Source: Strigops habroptila (taxonomy: Eukaryota > Chordata > Aves > Psittaciformes > Psittacidae). Taken from it: a stretch of DNA of 64,000 bases. The translations under genes were made by a program, and so were the position numbers. Under the pieces are notes generated by a model. It worked only from the letters and a program-made list of their open reading frames with translations. It was not told where the DNA came from and did no database searches. This document shows, in pieces, positions 12,600 to 27,489 of this stretch. Position 1 is the first letter of the stretch, and the number at the start of each line of letters is the position of its first letter. The stretch covers positions 14,518,744 to 14,582,743 of the forward strand of contig NC_044288.2 of NCBI RefSeq assembly GCF_004027225.2, given 5' to 3'.

Positions 12600-15500
12600 C
12601 CAGCAGTTTTTTGAGAGCCCAGGAATCCAACCCAAGCGGCTAGTTGGTCACATCCTTATCTGTTATACCAACCTTATTTTGTCTGTCAGCCTCACATTGT
12701 TGTGCCTTGTCCTGAAGGATGTTCATTTTTGGGTCTTTTCTTGCTTGCCAAATGGCTTACGGTGCCCTTCTGAGAAGAGCATTATTTGTTGCAGATCGTC
12801 CATATGCAGTTTAATGTACTCTGTACCAATACACTAGTTGAGAGCACTCATTTGTAAGATCAGTATTTTAAATGCAAACTCACATATTCTGTGTAAACTC
12901 ATTTACTTTGTGTATCAGATTTCTGCAGATCTCTGAAATCTCAGGTTTATAAACCTCTTTTTGAGAGACTTCTTAGGCTGGCAGTTGTTTTAGTGTTGGA
13001 AGAGCTGAATTGTGAATTCTCTCTGATGTGTCACTGCATCCTGACACTGCAGCCAGCACAGGTTGATCTGCGGTGAGGACTCCTGGGGCGAGGTCAGAGC
13101 AGCATCCTTCGCTGTGAACCAGGTGCCCTGCGGTCAGGAGGAAGTGTTGTGCAGTGCAGCAGCCTCTCTGACTGCTTCAACCCAAGGTCTGTGTACCCAG
13201 CAGGTCACGTTGCAATGTTAGGATAGTGTTCTCCAGTGAAGAGATGACTACAGTACTTCAGTTGGCTCAGGGGAGACAGGTTTTTCTGCACTGCAGAACC
13301 AATTATTTTGAGAGATGCTCTTGGGTGCGAAGGCATCCACATCCAAACTGCCTTGGAATGTGAGGTTTTCTGGGTTGGCTGGTCACTCCACCAGCTGGGG
13401 AAGCTGGAAAATGAGTGATTGTGGAGTCGGGCTTGAGTGAGCCAAGAGAGAAGTCCCTTGATCCCCTTCCCCTGTTAGGATACTTGGTTTGTCACTTTTC
13501 CAGAGGTAAGCTCTTACATATGAGCTGCTCTTTGCTTTAAGTGGCTTAGGTATTCCATGCAGCAGGGAGAGATGTAGCATATTAGCTTCAATTTTGTGAT
13601 ATCAGTAAATGCACGTGCAGTATGCATAGTACATTAATCTTGACCCATGAAGACTTGTACAAACAGAAATGAAGCTGAATCGAATAAAAAATAAGTTGGC
13701 AGGTTAATTTGTTCTCTGTTTTCTGAAAGAAGACATTTTCTTTAATTTGATTGCCTCTGGAATGGAAAAGTCCTGTGATAGGAGCATACAAAGCACGTTG
13801 AACTGTATTGCACTCCAACTCCCATCCCATGAATGTGGCAGCACAAAATATCATCCAAGGACAGATGTTACCTTATTGCAGTTGATACTTAGAATTGAAT
13901 TTGTGTGTGTTCTGCTGTAGTTTATCTCACTAGATGGATTTTCTCTGGAAATGTCATTCTTTGGGGTCTGTCTCAGTAAAATGCCTGCAGACGAATGTCA
14001 GTGTCGCCTTAGGAAGTTGCAGCGGGCATATCTGGAAGTGCTTGGCAGTGACTGGGATCGGAGAATGGGCTTTGGAGGTCTTTGAACATGCACTGCTTGA
14101 TTTCTGCTTCAAGGGAAGGTTTATTCTCTATGGTGTCTGCTTCATGGTGTTTGGACTGTGTGATCCATCAGTTGATCTTCAGGCTTAGAACAAAATCCAC
14201 CAAACAAAATCCCAACAAACAACTGCAGAACAATGCAGGTTTTTACTGTATCTTATTAGCAGTGAGAACTGAACTGACTGCTGGTGCCTGTGGGACTGCT
14301 TCTGCCTTGATGACTTCTTAATATTTTTTGTTTTCTTCAAAGGTTAATCTCCTTTAGCTACCTTGTGATATCTGGCCCCTTTCCACAGGCACCTGCTTTT
14401 CTCAGCTGGGTCTTCAGTAGTGACCTTATAACTCTGTAGACAAACATGGTCATTGTTGATCTGTCAAGTCCAATATCCCTTTGCTTAAATGTTAGATGGA
14501 TTTATATTATTGCTTTGGGAGGCAATAATCCAGAAGGGAATTCATTTTACAGAGAGGTCTTCTGCCTTGCTGAAGGGCTGTTGGTTGGATGAATCACCTG
14601 CCTAACTCATCCCAGTTGGTTTGCTGCTTCATTTTTTCATACATCTATTTGTCTCTCACACCTAGACTAAGAAGCAAAGTCTGATCCTTCCATCTGAGAC
14701 TTGTTAATCCGTGCTTACAGCTAGTGAAGGAGTCTTTCTGACTTAGCAGTGCCATATTCACACCCCTGAGGCATTAACATGTAATGCTGTGCAGAGAGAA
14801 GACAGCAGATGAAGCCTAGTTATCATCTGGACCCTGCTGTTTCTTTGGTTGCTTGAAACAGCAGTTTTAGAAGCCAGGAAAGTGAATAGTAGGGACAGGA
14901 TATAAGAGTTAACCCAGCCAAAACCAACAAAACCAAGTGCAACTGGCTGTGCTGGAGGTTTTAGGAAACTGCTGTATGTGTACGACTGTGATCTCTGCTG
15001 TTCAGACCTCCAGAGCAGTGCCAGAACTGTAGATTAATAGCTCTACTAAACATTATCACATGCTTTTCTTTCCAGGAGCGGGTAGAGTATACTGAGCTTA
15101 ATGGAATAAAAATCCATTTTAACAGAGGGCGACTGAAACGAAGTTTGTTAATGGAGTGGCATTTCATGATATCTTTTATGGCTGTTCAGTCTGTAAAAAG
15201 AGCGTTTTCCAGCTGGCTGTTGATCTGGCTTGACTAGAAGAGGATACACATGTATTCAGTGTCCAGGGTTTGTGAGCTCTTTCCTGAGTTAACTGGGCTG
15301 TGTGGAAACATCTCTCTGGAAGCAAGATGTGTTTGCTTAGGCTGCAGAGCTGATGGACCCCTCATTTCTGAGAGCTTGATGTCGCCTTTGGCACCTTATT
15401 TAGCATCTCCTGCTCTTTCACGGTCTCCTTTTAAACATGCCCTTTCAACATTTAGCTGAGGAATAGAAACATCTTAATGTAGCTAAGAGTTGCTGTTTGC

Positions 15501-18500
15501 TGACCACGCATTCAGCTCAGACAATTATTTCCCCTCCTGACCATTGAAAATAGCTATAAATAAATCAAGATCACCAGCACTTGCAGCACAGGCTGTTTTT
15601 TTCATGAGTATCCACATAGAGGCCAGCCAGCCCAGTGCAGCCCAGCTCCATAATGGAGCTGCTGTTCAGTGCAGGAATACAAATATTAACAAATACAAAG
15701 AGGTTTCTTAGAGTGCTAGAAAATCAGAAGTAGCTCGAGGTGAGGTTACTTCATCTTACTGCAGATCTGTGTGAAAATGCAGGCACCCAAGAAAACTCAT
15801 GAGCTATTTGTTTTCCAAAAGTGTTTACAGCTTTGGGTTATTTGTCTTGCAAAACCTCAGAATGCTGTTGCCTTTGTATATAACTATTTATTTGTCATGT
15901 TGTTTGCGCAAACCCTTTCTGTTCACAGATTACATACCCAGATTTAGCCCAGACAGGATGTGACACAATTTATTTTTTTTGGAACTAGTATAAAAGCAAA
16001 AACGTCGCATTAAGGACGCGTTCATTTATTTGCTTAGAAGCTAATCTATTATTTCAAGATGCATATTCGCTTAAAGAGGACGGAAGCAGGGTGCATGCTG
16101 AGTGCTTTGTACTCATTCTATTTGTATAGATTGCAGTGACTGAAGGCAGCTGGGTTTGTACATTGAAAAACTTCCATGGGTCTGTTTGCAGCTGTTAGAG
16201 CAGCAGTGGAGGATGTGGGTACCTCTGCATTATGACTATTCACTACGTCAAGTGAACCAGCGTATCTCCTTTTCCTTTTTCTTCTCCTCTTTTGCTTCTC
16301 CTCTTCCTCATTTCCCCAAGGAAACGGAAATTGCTGGAAGCTACTATCTACCTAAATGTAAATTATTAGAGACATACAGAGGTCGTTTAGCTGTCCTTTC
16401 TTTTTTATGCCTTGGGTATGAAAGATGCCATTGCAACTTGATGCTATTGCACGTCCTTGCCAGTGGGAAGATGGAAAGTGTGGGTTTGCTCTTATAGTAT
16501 TCCAAAGTCTCTCAGAATATGTTTATTCTGATACTCTCTGGGCACTTACTTCCCCGAGGTTGTTTAGAAGCTCCAGGCAGGTTTGTGTTGTGGTTCTTGG
16601 TCGTGGTAATTTTTAAAGGGATCATTTTGCCTCCTCTGACCTGATTAGCAAGGTAACTTTAATGCAGTCATCTGTTAGAGTTGGGACTCTATGAATTAGA
16701 CAGATTGGAGGCCTGAATTGACCTAGAAAACAATTTGTTGTGAATCCCCTGAAGGAATGTTAAAATTTCAGTAGTAAAAAATTGCTCTCTGCTCACCTCT
16801 GCAAGTTGTGAGTCATTAGGGATAGACTCATTTTATAAGGAGAGTTTTCTGTTGTTAAAAATTCATCCCGCTAAATATTGCAAGAGGAGATACATTGATA
16901 AACTTGAAACTTCTCAGTAGCCACAGGTACTCAAATTTTTTTCCAAGTTTATGACAAATTCAAAACACAGGGGCTAAGATATATTTTCCATCTCATTTTG
17001 TTTTGCTCTTTCCCAACCTGTTCTGGACAGTTGGGCAGTTGGAACACTTGAAGTTACCCTATTAACAGTAGCAGAACTTGGTGGAGGGCCTATGATTTTG
17101 TGAAAGTGTTTTGAAAGAAGCTATATGCTGGAAAATAGTAGTTGGTCTCCTCAAAATCTCAGCCCACCCTTTGGAAGCTCAGTCAGAAGGTTGCTTTCCC
17201 TTTAAACTGGAAATGCAAAGTGGCTGTGCCAGCACAGTGGGAACATGCTGTTCTCAGCCTCAGTTACCTCCCAGCATGTCTTTTTGCCTGCCTAAATGGC
17301 TTGTCCCTGGTGCAGCACCAAAGGTAAAGAGCCCTTCTGTCTTGTCGACGAAAATACGTGTATTGATTGGCATATAGAAATGCAGAAAGTAGGATTTAGT
17401 CCATTATATTTTACCCTTGCTAGCAGAACAACTATACCAGCAAAGTCAGCGGCACTATCAATGTTTGCTGTGGTTTGTTTACAGATGTTTGCTGGTTTAT
17501 CCTCCTCTGCCAGATGCTTGTAAAAACCTGTTACCATTAAAAAAACCAAACAAATGGTATTTCCAATATTAAAAGAAACTTCAGAATCATTCCTTTAAGA
17601 GATTCTTCAAAAACTTCAGTTTAGATGGTGCAATGAATTTTGAGAGTGATGAATATGGCATTGAGGAAAAAGCTGAAGTAAAGTTTGTATTTCTGCATGC
17701 TGCAGTACTGGAGAGATATTAGAGAAATAAATAAAACCAGTGGTGGTCACTATAATTGGGAGGAGGTTATAGATGGAGCTCTTTGAAAAAGTGTGAAAAT
17801 TATGTTTCTGTTAAAACAGAAGCAGCTGCTTAATGGAATAAAGGTTTAGAAAGCAAGAACTTAAGGAACTGAAGAAAAATAACTGTTCAGGGACTGCATG
17901 GAGCAAGCTCTCAAAGGTGATATCTAAAGTTGCAGACATGTGCCTGTTGTCTACCTATGACTTGTGCCGCAGTCAGGACAGAGGAGCGTTCTGGACTGAG
18001 ATTCCCTAACAACCAGGACTTATGTGACTCTAATTCACCTCTCCCACTGTTAGGAAGGGACATATCAATATGTAAGGCAAGAACAGTCTTTTTTCCTGGG
18101 ATGCCATCTGTGACATTGACTTTTGCAGCATATGTGCAGTCCCTTCCTGATGCCTTTCTCAACCCTTACCACACAGGTTTCCTGGTGGTGACTGAGAGCT
18201 GTGAGTTTGAAATGTCCAGAAATCCTGGGGAGAAAATGGAGCAAAGAAAGCCAGTTAAATACAGCCAGCATAGGGCCAGGCGTGTGGCTGCACTGCCTTC
18301 TTCCCAAATCCAGTGTGCTCACCTCCACACCTCCATCAGGGGTCGCATGTGCTTGGCTTTGTGGGGATTTTGCACAAGGAGGGTTAGGGTTGGGATCCTG
18401 GGGACCTTCTGAGCTGGGATCCCTCCAGAGTGTCCTGCTTAGCATGGGTGAAGACTGGGGTCAGGACATTGCTTTGCTCAAAGCACACTTGGAGTGGCGC

Positions 18501-21500
18501 ACCAAGCCAGAGCCCTCTTGGATGGGAAAGGGCTTGAGCAAAAGGAAAGCAGAACAACAGCTGGTTTAGTGGGTGAGTTTTCTTTGTTCCTGAACCACCC
18601 AAGCCATCCCTGCTGTAAGGTACATGGCTGTTTCCCAGTTCTATTCCTGAAATCAGCCATTATCTATTTGGAAGAGTACTTTTTTTGGGTATTAAGCCAG
18701 TTTTTTACTTTCACAAGGAGGGAATTACTTCAAAGGTCAAACATGTGCTTGTCTCGTGTGCAGCCTCGCTTATGGTCCCACTCAGCCTCACAGCAGCAGC
18801 AGGCAGAGTTTGCCTCTTACACCTCCTTTCTGGGCCATGGGGTGTCCTGGGAATCGTAGCTTTTATTTCAAATTCCCTGTGTTTTGATTTGAGTTCACTG
18901 AAATATAAATACAATTAGAGTTAGCAGAATACCTCTGACTTAGATTTTTGCCCTCTCGTTTATGCTCCAGGCATTATGCTTTAGGCAGCAGCTAAAATGG
19001 GATCTAAACTCTGAAAAAGCCCATGGGTCCTGACTCAAAACTCTGTTTCATGTTTAAAGGGAAAGGTTGAGTTATCAATCTTTGTAGTGATGCCTACTCA
19101 GCAGGAATGGTACATTGAAACTTGCAGAGGGTTTGGATCCCCTTCTCTTATCGACAAAGAAAGCAAAGGGACTGAGGTCCAATTTGAACTGAAGGAGTGA
19201 ATGTGTGGAATGCAGAGTAAATTGTACCTGGAGGCTTGAAAAGACCTGTTTTGGTTTTTTTCTTTCTTTATATGACTTCAAAAACTCAGCAGACTCACCT
19301 ATAAAAATTTAAGTTTAGAACTTTTAAATGCAATTCCAGAGCTTTGCAGGTATAGGCATTTTTGTATACTTTGGGGCTTGTGTTGTCTCTGATACAAATT
19401 AAATTGTAAAAGCGTGTAACAAGTTCCTAGAAGAAAAGCTGCTGCTTTTCCACTGCTTCACTGTCATTCCACCTGGTTCCATGATATTTACAAACCATGG
19501 TTTAAGCAGAGATGTCTCAGTTTTACTCGCTCAGCCTTTGCTGTTTTTACAGTTGTATGATTCAGGGTATAATTTTCTTATTCAGCCCAATTTGCATTGC
19601 TGCTATCTTTTTTTACAGCTATCTATTTCAAGCTATGCCCACTCACTGCATTAGCCTGTAAATGCAGACATCAGCTACTGGAACTTCCCAGAGATAGATT
19701 TTATGGAACTTAACTGGAAATAAAATGATACCAATAAAATCTTTCTCTTCCTTTGCCTTGACAAACTGCAGGCAATGGCTGCCATGCATCTTATGATGGG
19801 TTCTCCTTTAGTCTGTGAGTGGTCCCATTTTCCTAGGAAGAAGGGAAGCGTGGAGCACTGCTCATAATGTGTAGGGGATATAGCAGAATCTGTAGCCCTG
19901 TAATAAGGGGCTATTGCTCTCAACTGGAGTAATAAACTCTTCCACTTTTTTTTTCAATTACCAGTAGTTGCCATTATTTGAAAGGTGGTGGCAGAGCTCT
20001 TGATGAACCAAACTGCTTAAAAAAAATGAGAGAGAGAAAATAGTTTTTTCCTGCTGCTTATTTCTAGTGGGATGGGATGAAAAAGAATCAACATCCAGCA
20101 CTGCTGAGCATAGGAGGTCTCTGACCTTGGTGGAGTCAGTGTTAGAACTGAACAGTCCTCATGAGCTCTTTAGGAATTAGTTACACAGGAAACATGTAGA
20201 TAGAGGATATAAAAGATACTACCTAATGAAAATGGGTCTTACGAATATGAGCAATTGGAAATCTTTTAATGGAGAATGCTGCAATCTGAAAGCAACACGG
20301 TGGGGAGGTAAATGTTAGCAACCCTCTGAATGTGGTAGATGCTAGGAGAGGTTATAGAGGAAGGGATAGGTGCACAGACTGCACGGTGCTGGAAAATCAG
20401 ACTGTTTTGGACACAAACTCTTCCTCAGGAAAGGAAATAATTTCTGTGATACAACCTTATTCATTTGCTTGTACATCAGCTGATTATGCACTTTGCTTTT
20501 ACATTATTTTATTTGCTTTATCTCAGACCAAAGATTATCCCCCCTTCCCTTTCAGATATCATCAAAATACATTTATTTGTCCCTGAGAAACAGTATTGCT
20601 GTTATTGGTACAGCAGTAGCTGTGTGCACAGGGGTAATGAAATAGCAGCAAAGCTCCAGTTTGCTGAGATAGAGAAATGTGATACATGGGAAAATAGCAG
20701 TATGGTGACATGCTTTTAGAAAAAAGCATGACAAGATGTTGGAGTTTAGTTATTGATTCTCAGTGACTTTCCTTGCGATGTTTCTTATGTCGTCTCTGCA
20801 TTAGAATATTTCTTTTTTTTGTTATTGTCGTTTGCCTTTAAGAAATTCAAAGATAAAATGTTCTTAAGGTTACTGTTTCCTAAAAAAACATGAAGTAGCT
20901 GGACCATCATAATTATATGCTCATAACTACCAGTGTAGTTATGAACAACAATGTTCCTGATGTAGTGGAGCCCTTTAGAAATCTCGGCGATTGCTGGACA
21001 AGCTCCGTTGCTCCTAGGTATGTTTGTGCCCGGTAAATTTGGCTTATAGTGAATGCTGCTACAAGGTCCTCCTCTACCACAGAGGCAGATGCAAAACAAA
21101 TACTATCGAAGTGACAGCTTTGGGACTTACTCAAGAATCCTTTATTGTTGGTGGAAATTCCTCATTGACTTCAAAGGGGAAAATTCTGCAGGGGTAGGAT
21201 GTGTTACTTTACGGGGTCAAATCCTGGGACGCAGGATTGTGTTCACAGTCTGGATTTCAGATCTGATGGAGGTGCTGTCCCACAACTGAGGCACATTCCT
21301 TGCAGTTTCTGAGCACATCTGGTGTGTGTCCTGTGGGATCTAGCAGAGCACAACCCTAGCTCTACAGCAACACTAGTGTCCTTCGCCATGCAATCACTGT
21401 CTCATATGTCTGTTTTCTGTTGTCTAAGCCTGTTTCCCTTTAAAGCTTGTCTTTAAATACTGCTAGCTTGAAATGTAAGATGTAGACCTGAAATCAGTTC

Positions 21501-22752
21501 TGCTGTAGTACCTTTCTAATCAGCTGGCCTCTGGCTTGCATTTCTTCAATAGCTGCAGGGATTTTGTGGTGTGGCAGATCTCCAAGTGGGCTTGTGCCTT
21601 TCAGCAGAGAACATGTCCATGGAGGGAGAACACCTGCTGATTAATCTCCAATGTCCTTCCCAAAATTGGCTTCTTCCATCACAGCTCACTTGTGCCTGCC
21701 ACTGAGTACATGAAAATAGTCTTGTTAGACACACTAGAGGGCCTGAACGAGCAACATGCTGAATTTATCTTTTCAGCACAGAAATATGTGATATTATCAA
21801 GGTCAGTCCTATTTACATCTTACTGCTCCATCATTTCTTCAGTCCTGGATTTGGCTAAATAATCTAATGCACACAGGCATATATTGCCAGTGGAGAGAGG
21901 AAAGCTGAAGTGTTGAGAATCCTCTTTTCTGAAAGTGTCAAGAAAACTGATAGTTTTAAACTTTGCTGTCTCAAATTTAGACCCTACATTGATGCATCTT
22001 GATCAAAGTGATAAAGTGATCCTAATGTCAGAGATTAGCCTTTAGTTATCCATTTAGGAGATTTCTTCACCTTCTGAAGAAGGGGATTTCTAACCAGGAA
22101 CATAAATCTGTTCCTTTCATAGACCTGCCTCATCAGCTTCCACCTTGCCTTCTCTGCTTGTATTAGGTAAAAGGCCAGAGCATGTTTGTATGGCACACCC
22201 AATGCTAAGGCTTTGAAATGCACAAGTTATTAAAACCAATTATAAAGCTGCTGTCTTAAAAATGATTTGTTCAACGGTTACAGCAACTCATCGGCAGCTA
22301 TTGCAGGTGCATCCACTTGCAACACAGGCTGTTTCAAGTCCAAATGACTATTGGGCCTGTTTGGGTAAGCTGCAGCAAAACATGCGATCCTGAAAATCAA
22401 ATCAATGCTGGGCTATTGACAGGTTGTGGCTCGGTGGCAGTATAAATGCACATTGAACAGCAGGGACAGCATGGCTGTGACAAACACCCCATCACGGCTT
22501 CAAAAAGCTAGCGAGGATTTTTGAAAGGTTGTCTCTGACATAAAATAGAGTGGACTGAGGGCACTATGCATGAACTAGATTCAGCTGACAGTGTTGTCCA
22601 AAATGCCCTTTATCAGCATGATGGCATTTTACCAAGCAATCTTATTTAATAAGTTTTTCCACAGCTTATTCTTGCTTACGTGGACCCTTTGCTGGCTCTT
22701 CCTTTGAGCAACGGTGATGTTTCAAAACGAGTTGAATTGTTATTTTATACTC

Positions 22753-22777
22753 CACACACACACACCACCCCCCCCCC
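22753..22777. repeat. (CA)n then poly-C tract
   Basis: A short CA dinucleotide run passes directly into a run of about ten C. A simple repeat. Confidence 0.85.
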
Positions 22778-24601
22778 ATTCACCAGCAGCCATCCCACAT
22801 CTGCAGAAAAATTCGGTTTTGCAAATTACTTAATCTGAAACCAAAGTGCAGGGAAAGTCCTTGTAATCACAGTGTGGGTCACGTAGGGGCCCTCAGCTGC
22901 TCATTTAGGGAGAAATAATAAGTAGCAGGTTCCAGAAATGCTCAGCAGGGAGAAACTTGTTTGTGGAAGGAAGTTAGCCTAGATGAGCGACAGCACATTT
23001 GTGCTTATTGCTCACCTGCTTTTACATAAAACTAAGCCCAAATTGGAACTGATCCTCCCAAAACCTGCTCAAAACTGTAGATGCTAAAGTCCTGTGTATT
23101 CTTGTTTTTGAAAATGCATTCATTTGTGCCAGTTGGGAAGAAACTCCCAAGGAAGCTATTAAGCTGATGCTCAGTTTGTTGCTGAGGCAATGGGATTTTT
23201 GTAGCATAAACTGATGGAAGAAAGTATTCACAGCAAGGAGAAGACCGTGTGCTCAGGGTTCATCTCGCTGTGCCTTAGTTCATTTTCTTTCTCTGCAGTC
23301 TTTGCTTTCAAACAGGTTTTTAATGAGGCTCTTGCAGGGAACCCTCTGCACCGCTTTACCAGCTTTTTGTTGTATGAATGATGGGGCAAAGGTGCTCTCA
23401 GTCCCTTAGCTGAAGGGGAAGAGAAGTCCCGGGACAACCAGAGGGATTTTATTCTCACCTATTTGGGATTTTTCTGTTTATTGCCTTCTTATCACCTCTT
23501 TCTTTTCCTGATGGTACTCCCTGCTTGTCAGTGTTTAGGTTGGGGCCTGGAGCACATCTTTGTGGGTCAGACATACTTTCTACTTTGCCAGCATTTGTAT
23601 TGTGCCTTTTACCAGTATCAAGTCTGTGTCGCTATCTGGAGTCTGTAGGATAGAAACTTTATTCAAAATTAAGCTGGTCTTCCATTTGAATATGCACTTT
23701 TTATTATGTATTTAGCTGATGACTGTTTGTGTTAGCTTGCCTGCTTGCTTTCTTCTCTGCTCCACATTAGCGGAGGTGCTGCTGGCAGGTACATACCCAA
23801 CACCTGAGTCTAGTCTTAGGTCAGAATAATTTCAGAGCAATTCCAATGAAGAGATAACATTTATACTTGAGAAAAAACAAGGTGATAGCAGAAGAGAGGG
23901 CCTGGCTATTTCCTCTTTTTCCTTTGAGTGCAAAACTATTCTGAGTTATTCTCTGGATTTCAGTTTAGTGTTTGTGTTTTCCTTTTCTGTCCCATCAATT
24001 AGTGGTACAGTGCCTCCAAGATTTAGCCTGAAGCACCTGCAAAGAAGAGGCAACAATGACAGGTCAAAGGAAAGGCCAGGAATACACAGCTATTTTTGTC
24101 CTCGCTTGATCTGTTTTCAGTGTCTTGTCACAGCCCTGCTCCACTGTCAACATTTCCCATCCATTTTTCTGTACAAATTCTTCATCCTTCAGCTTTGGTG
24201 CCAGTACCTGAGGCAACCATCTGGGATTAGGAGAAGGGCTTTAATTGGCTGGTTCTATATCAGCTGTAAGAAGAAGATGATATTTTTATCGTTAGGCCAG
24301 CAACAATGCTTTGGCAGTTATCTAGCGCTGTGGACTGACAAGGTGGTCCTCCTTAGTCCCTCAGCTCCCTCCACCCTCACCCTCCCTGCTGTGAAGGAGA
24401 AAGGCAGGGATGCTGCAGCATCCTAATTTTCCAGATGACAGTGCTCCCAAGCCTCCAAGCTTCCCAGGGAGCTGCAGACGCATCCGATCCCAGCTGCTCT
24501 TGGCTCCCCTCAGCTTGTAGAGACTGAGCCAGGAGATTGCTGCTTCCGCTGGAGGAATGTGCACCTTCCAGACTGGCCCATAAACACAGGAGCTGCCACA
24601 A

Positions 24602-24612
24602 CCCCCCCCCCC
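24602..24612. repeat. Poly-C tract (11 bp)
   Basis: An uninterrupted C run on the plus strand. It is G-rich on the other strand and prone to sequencing-length error. Confidence 0.85.
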
Positions 24613-27489
24613 GAGCAAGCAAGAACAAAAATTGTAATAAAGCATATTAATATGCCAGGAGTTGGCCAAGTTACCAGGGCGCAGATTGGCAGAGCTGTGA
24701 AGCAGAGAATGAAGTTCAAGATGCTTGCGGTTATTTGCAAGCTTCGCATTGTTTTATGGAATAAATTACTTTATGGTGTGTTTTATACAGACAAGGAGAC
24801 AGGGGACAATGCCTCAGCTGCCTTCCCAGAGACTACATGACCATAGTTCTGCTCTCCTGCAGGGCCCAGACATGGGTGAGGCAGGAAAAGGAAGGATCCC
24901 CATTAAGGAAACAGATTCAAAGACAAGACACTTTCTTCTTCTTCAATTTTAAAACCATGTTCTTTACCCAAAATTGCAGTATCTTCCCCAGATTTTCTTG
25001 CTCTTTAATTCTAGAATGGGATTTTAAAGATAAATGAAATGCCCTTGGTGATTGAAATGTCACCCTTTACTTTGATTGAGCAGGCCCATCTAATGCTGAT
25101 GTTTGCTAATTCTGCCAGTGAACTTTGAAGTGCAGCTTGAAATCATACCCTTTCCAAGTAAGTCAAAGCCACCTTTAAGGAAAAAGGGTAAAAATGACTT
25201 TACAGTTTGTTTTAATACTTCTCTGAGCCTCAGATCTGATACATGTTTTATTATTGATATACAATCCTCCCCCAGTTCTCCCCCACCATAACTCAATTCT
25301 TTTTTTTCTCCCATGAGACATACATTTGGTACTAACCCACAGCATTAAATTCTCCTGTCCTGTGGCATTTTTACCCATTCCTTTTTTGTTACCAGATGCA
25401 TATCTCTGATTGACAGAATTACTAATCCATTATAATCATATTTTCATAATTAGTCCCACTGAGCCTCCGATGCCTGCATGCAAGCATAGGTAAGCTACAG
25501 CCTGCCACAATATGTTTTTACTTACTGACAGCTCAGTGTGAAGAAAATGTCTGTCTAGTTCCTGCAATGGTTATTAGAGTTGCCTTTTGTTTTTCCTTTC
25601 GCTCTTTCTTGCTCACTTTTTTTTTTTCCCCAAGTCTTTGCTAATGTAGACTCTTTGTTGATTATAACTCACCATTATCAACTTCTAATCCTGAAGAATA
25701 TCAGGAAATATTGGAGATTGGAACTTCAAAGTCACTTCTGAATAAAAGCACATGGAAATGCATTAATTATTCACCAGGTAAAGCCTGAGCAGACATAGAT
25801 GCCAATACCTGTTTGTTTGCCTGATGGAGGAAAGATTGCCAAAGCTTTCAGATTTGTCTTTTTGCATCTTTCACATCACGTCATTATGGCTGTGTCCTAC
25901 ATGCCATGTGATCTTCTGTCCCATCCAGCCCTCTTTTGGTCTTGGATGACTTTGAGGCACTGACTCACTGCTTGGCACCTCATTCTGGGTTTGGTTCTGC
26001 CATCAGTCATGGACAAGTCCCTGGGAAGAGGGTGGGAATAGTCGAGCAGAAGGGCTCTCGGGCAGCAAGTGCTATTACACTTAGTCTGTCTGCATGGACA
26101 TCCTGCCACTTCCTACTGCTTGCCCTATTGCTCTGGACTTTGCAACCATCTGGATGTGACTTCACTGCTGGTTTCAACAACTTTCTGAAAGTCACTTTAT
26201 TTCTAACAAGATTATTGTAAATCTTAGATGTATCATCATTTAATTTAAAAGATTGAACTAAAAGTGTATAATAACCCCCAAATAAGATAATTACAAAAAA
26301 AAATCTGCTTAAAGATGACAGTTTGGATTGACCAAAACCGTAATTATTTAGAATATTTTATCCATCTCTTAAACAAAAGGTTTATGAAAGTTCATCTCAC
26401 TTCTGCCAGCCTGACATTTCAAACCCCTGTTTCAAACCTTTTCCCCAACAACTTGGGAGTTTCAAACATTGAATCTGAGCACCTTATCTGCACTGCAAGT
26501 TCTTGATTAGGATGGAGAGCCGAAATCTCCACGCAGCAAGAAGCGAGGCATCCAATGCATTTGCCGATAGAAAGATAAATCACTGCTGCAGGGATCATAA
26601 GGATTTACCTGACTGCAGGAGAAGCTGAAGTCCAGAGGGGAGCAGCAAGGACTTTACATGTGCAAATCAGCCACCTTCTTAAGTACTGACATCATTAATC
26701 ATCCGTATGTGTCACACAATCTATGCTGATCACAGTGTGGGTAAATAGGAGGGCAGGAAAGGTAACTTAGAAGGTCTGTGCCTGGCTCTATTTTGATCAG
26801 CAGACAGCTCTGCTGATCAGAATTCCAGACATAACCTCCTACTACCTCTGTAACCTTTAGGCTGCTGCAAGGGGAAGATAAGTTTCCACTTCATTATCCA
26901 TCTCTGGCTTCCCTGGTACTCACAGCTGCTGGGGCACCCTGTGTCTGAATTTCCTCCAGGAGACAGGATATAAAATCCCCAAATCTCAGAAGCCATCGTT
27001 AGGTGGTGGAGAGCTCTCCTCTAAGTGCTCTTGTCTGCTGCAGCTGCTCCTTGCACTGCTCATCGCTCCTGTACAGGCAGGGAATGCAGATAGAGCATAC
27101 CAGTGGTACCACTACTCTGTGTTTTGGAGGGTACTGGGAGGAGGACACCTCTTTTTCTGCCTTCCTTAAGCAAGATAAGGGATATGACTTCTGATTCCAT
27201 CATCTTGTTGTTATGGTATCAGAGATCATACCTTTCACAGTCCAATTCCCAAGAGCAACTTTATGTGCTTTAAAATGAGCATATGCTTGTGTGAAGACTA
27301 ATGAATGAGTACTGTGCTGAGCTGGGCAGTGCTGAGCACTGAGTGACTTTTGCTGACACATTCATTTCCAGTAAGGCACAGGGGGCTCCAAGTGAGACAA
27401 ATCCCTCCTTAGGAGACTCTGAACAGAAATGCTCAGTGCTAATCCCTCAGCCACAGAAGTCTGAGTTGGTTTTCCTTGCTTTTTGTTTT

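Larger units (their letters stand above)
12600..27489. other. Gene-free DNA, second block
   Basis: No coding exon, tRNA or recognised transposon is visible to me. Short open frames on both strands (up to 160 codons near 17.9-18.4 kb) overlap each other and lack family motifs. A CA/C tract lies at 22753-22777 and a C tract at 24602-24612. Confidence 0.55.

Noticed and set aside
12135..12643. Open frames of up to 166 codons on both strands over the (TA)n block
   Set aside because: They consist largely of Ile-Tyr repeats translated from the microsatellite.
18379..18396. GGGTTAGGGTTGGG, like a telomere repeat
   Set aside because: Only about two units; too short to be an interstitial telomeric array.
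17930..18445. Overlapping 160- and 126-codon frames on opposite strands
   Set aside because: No recognisable motif, no splice context, and both strands are open by chance in slightly GC-richer DNA.
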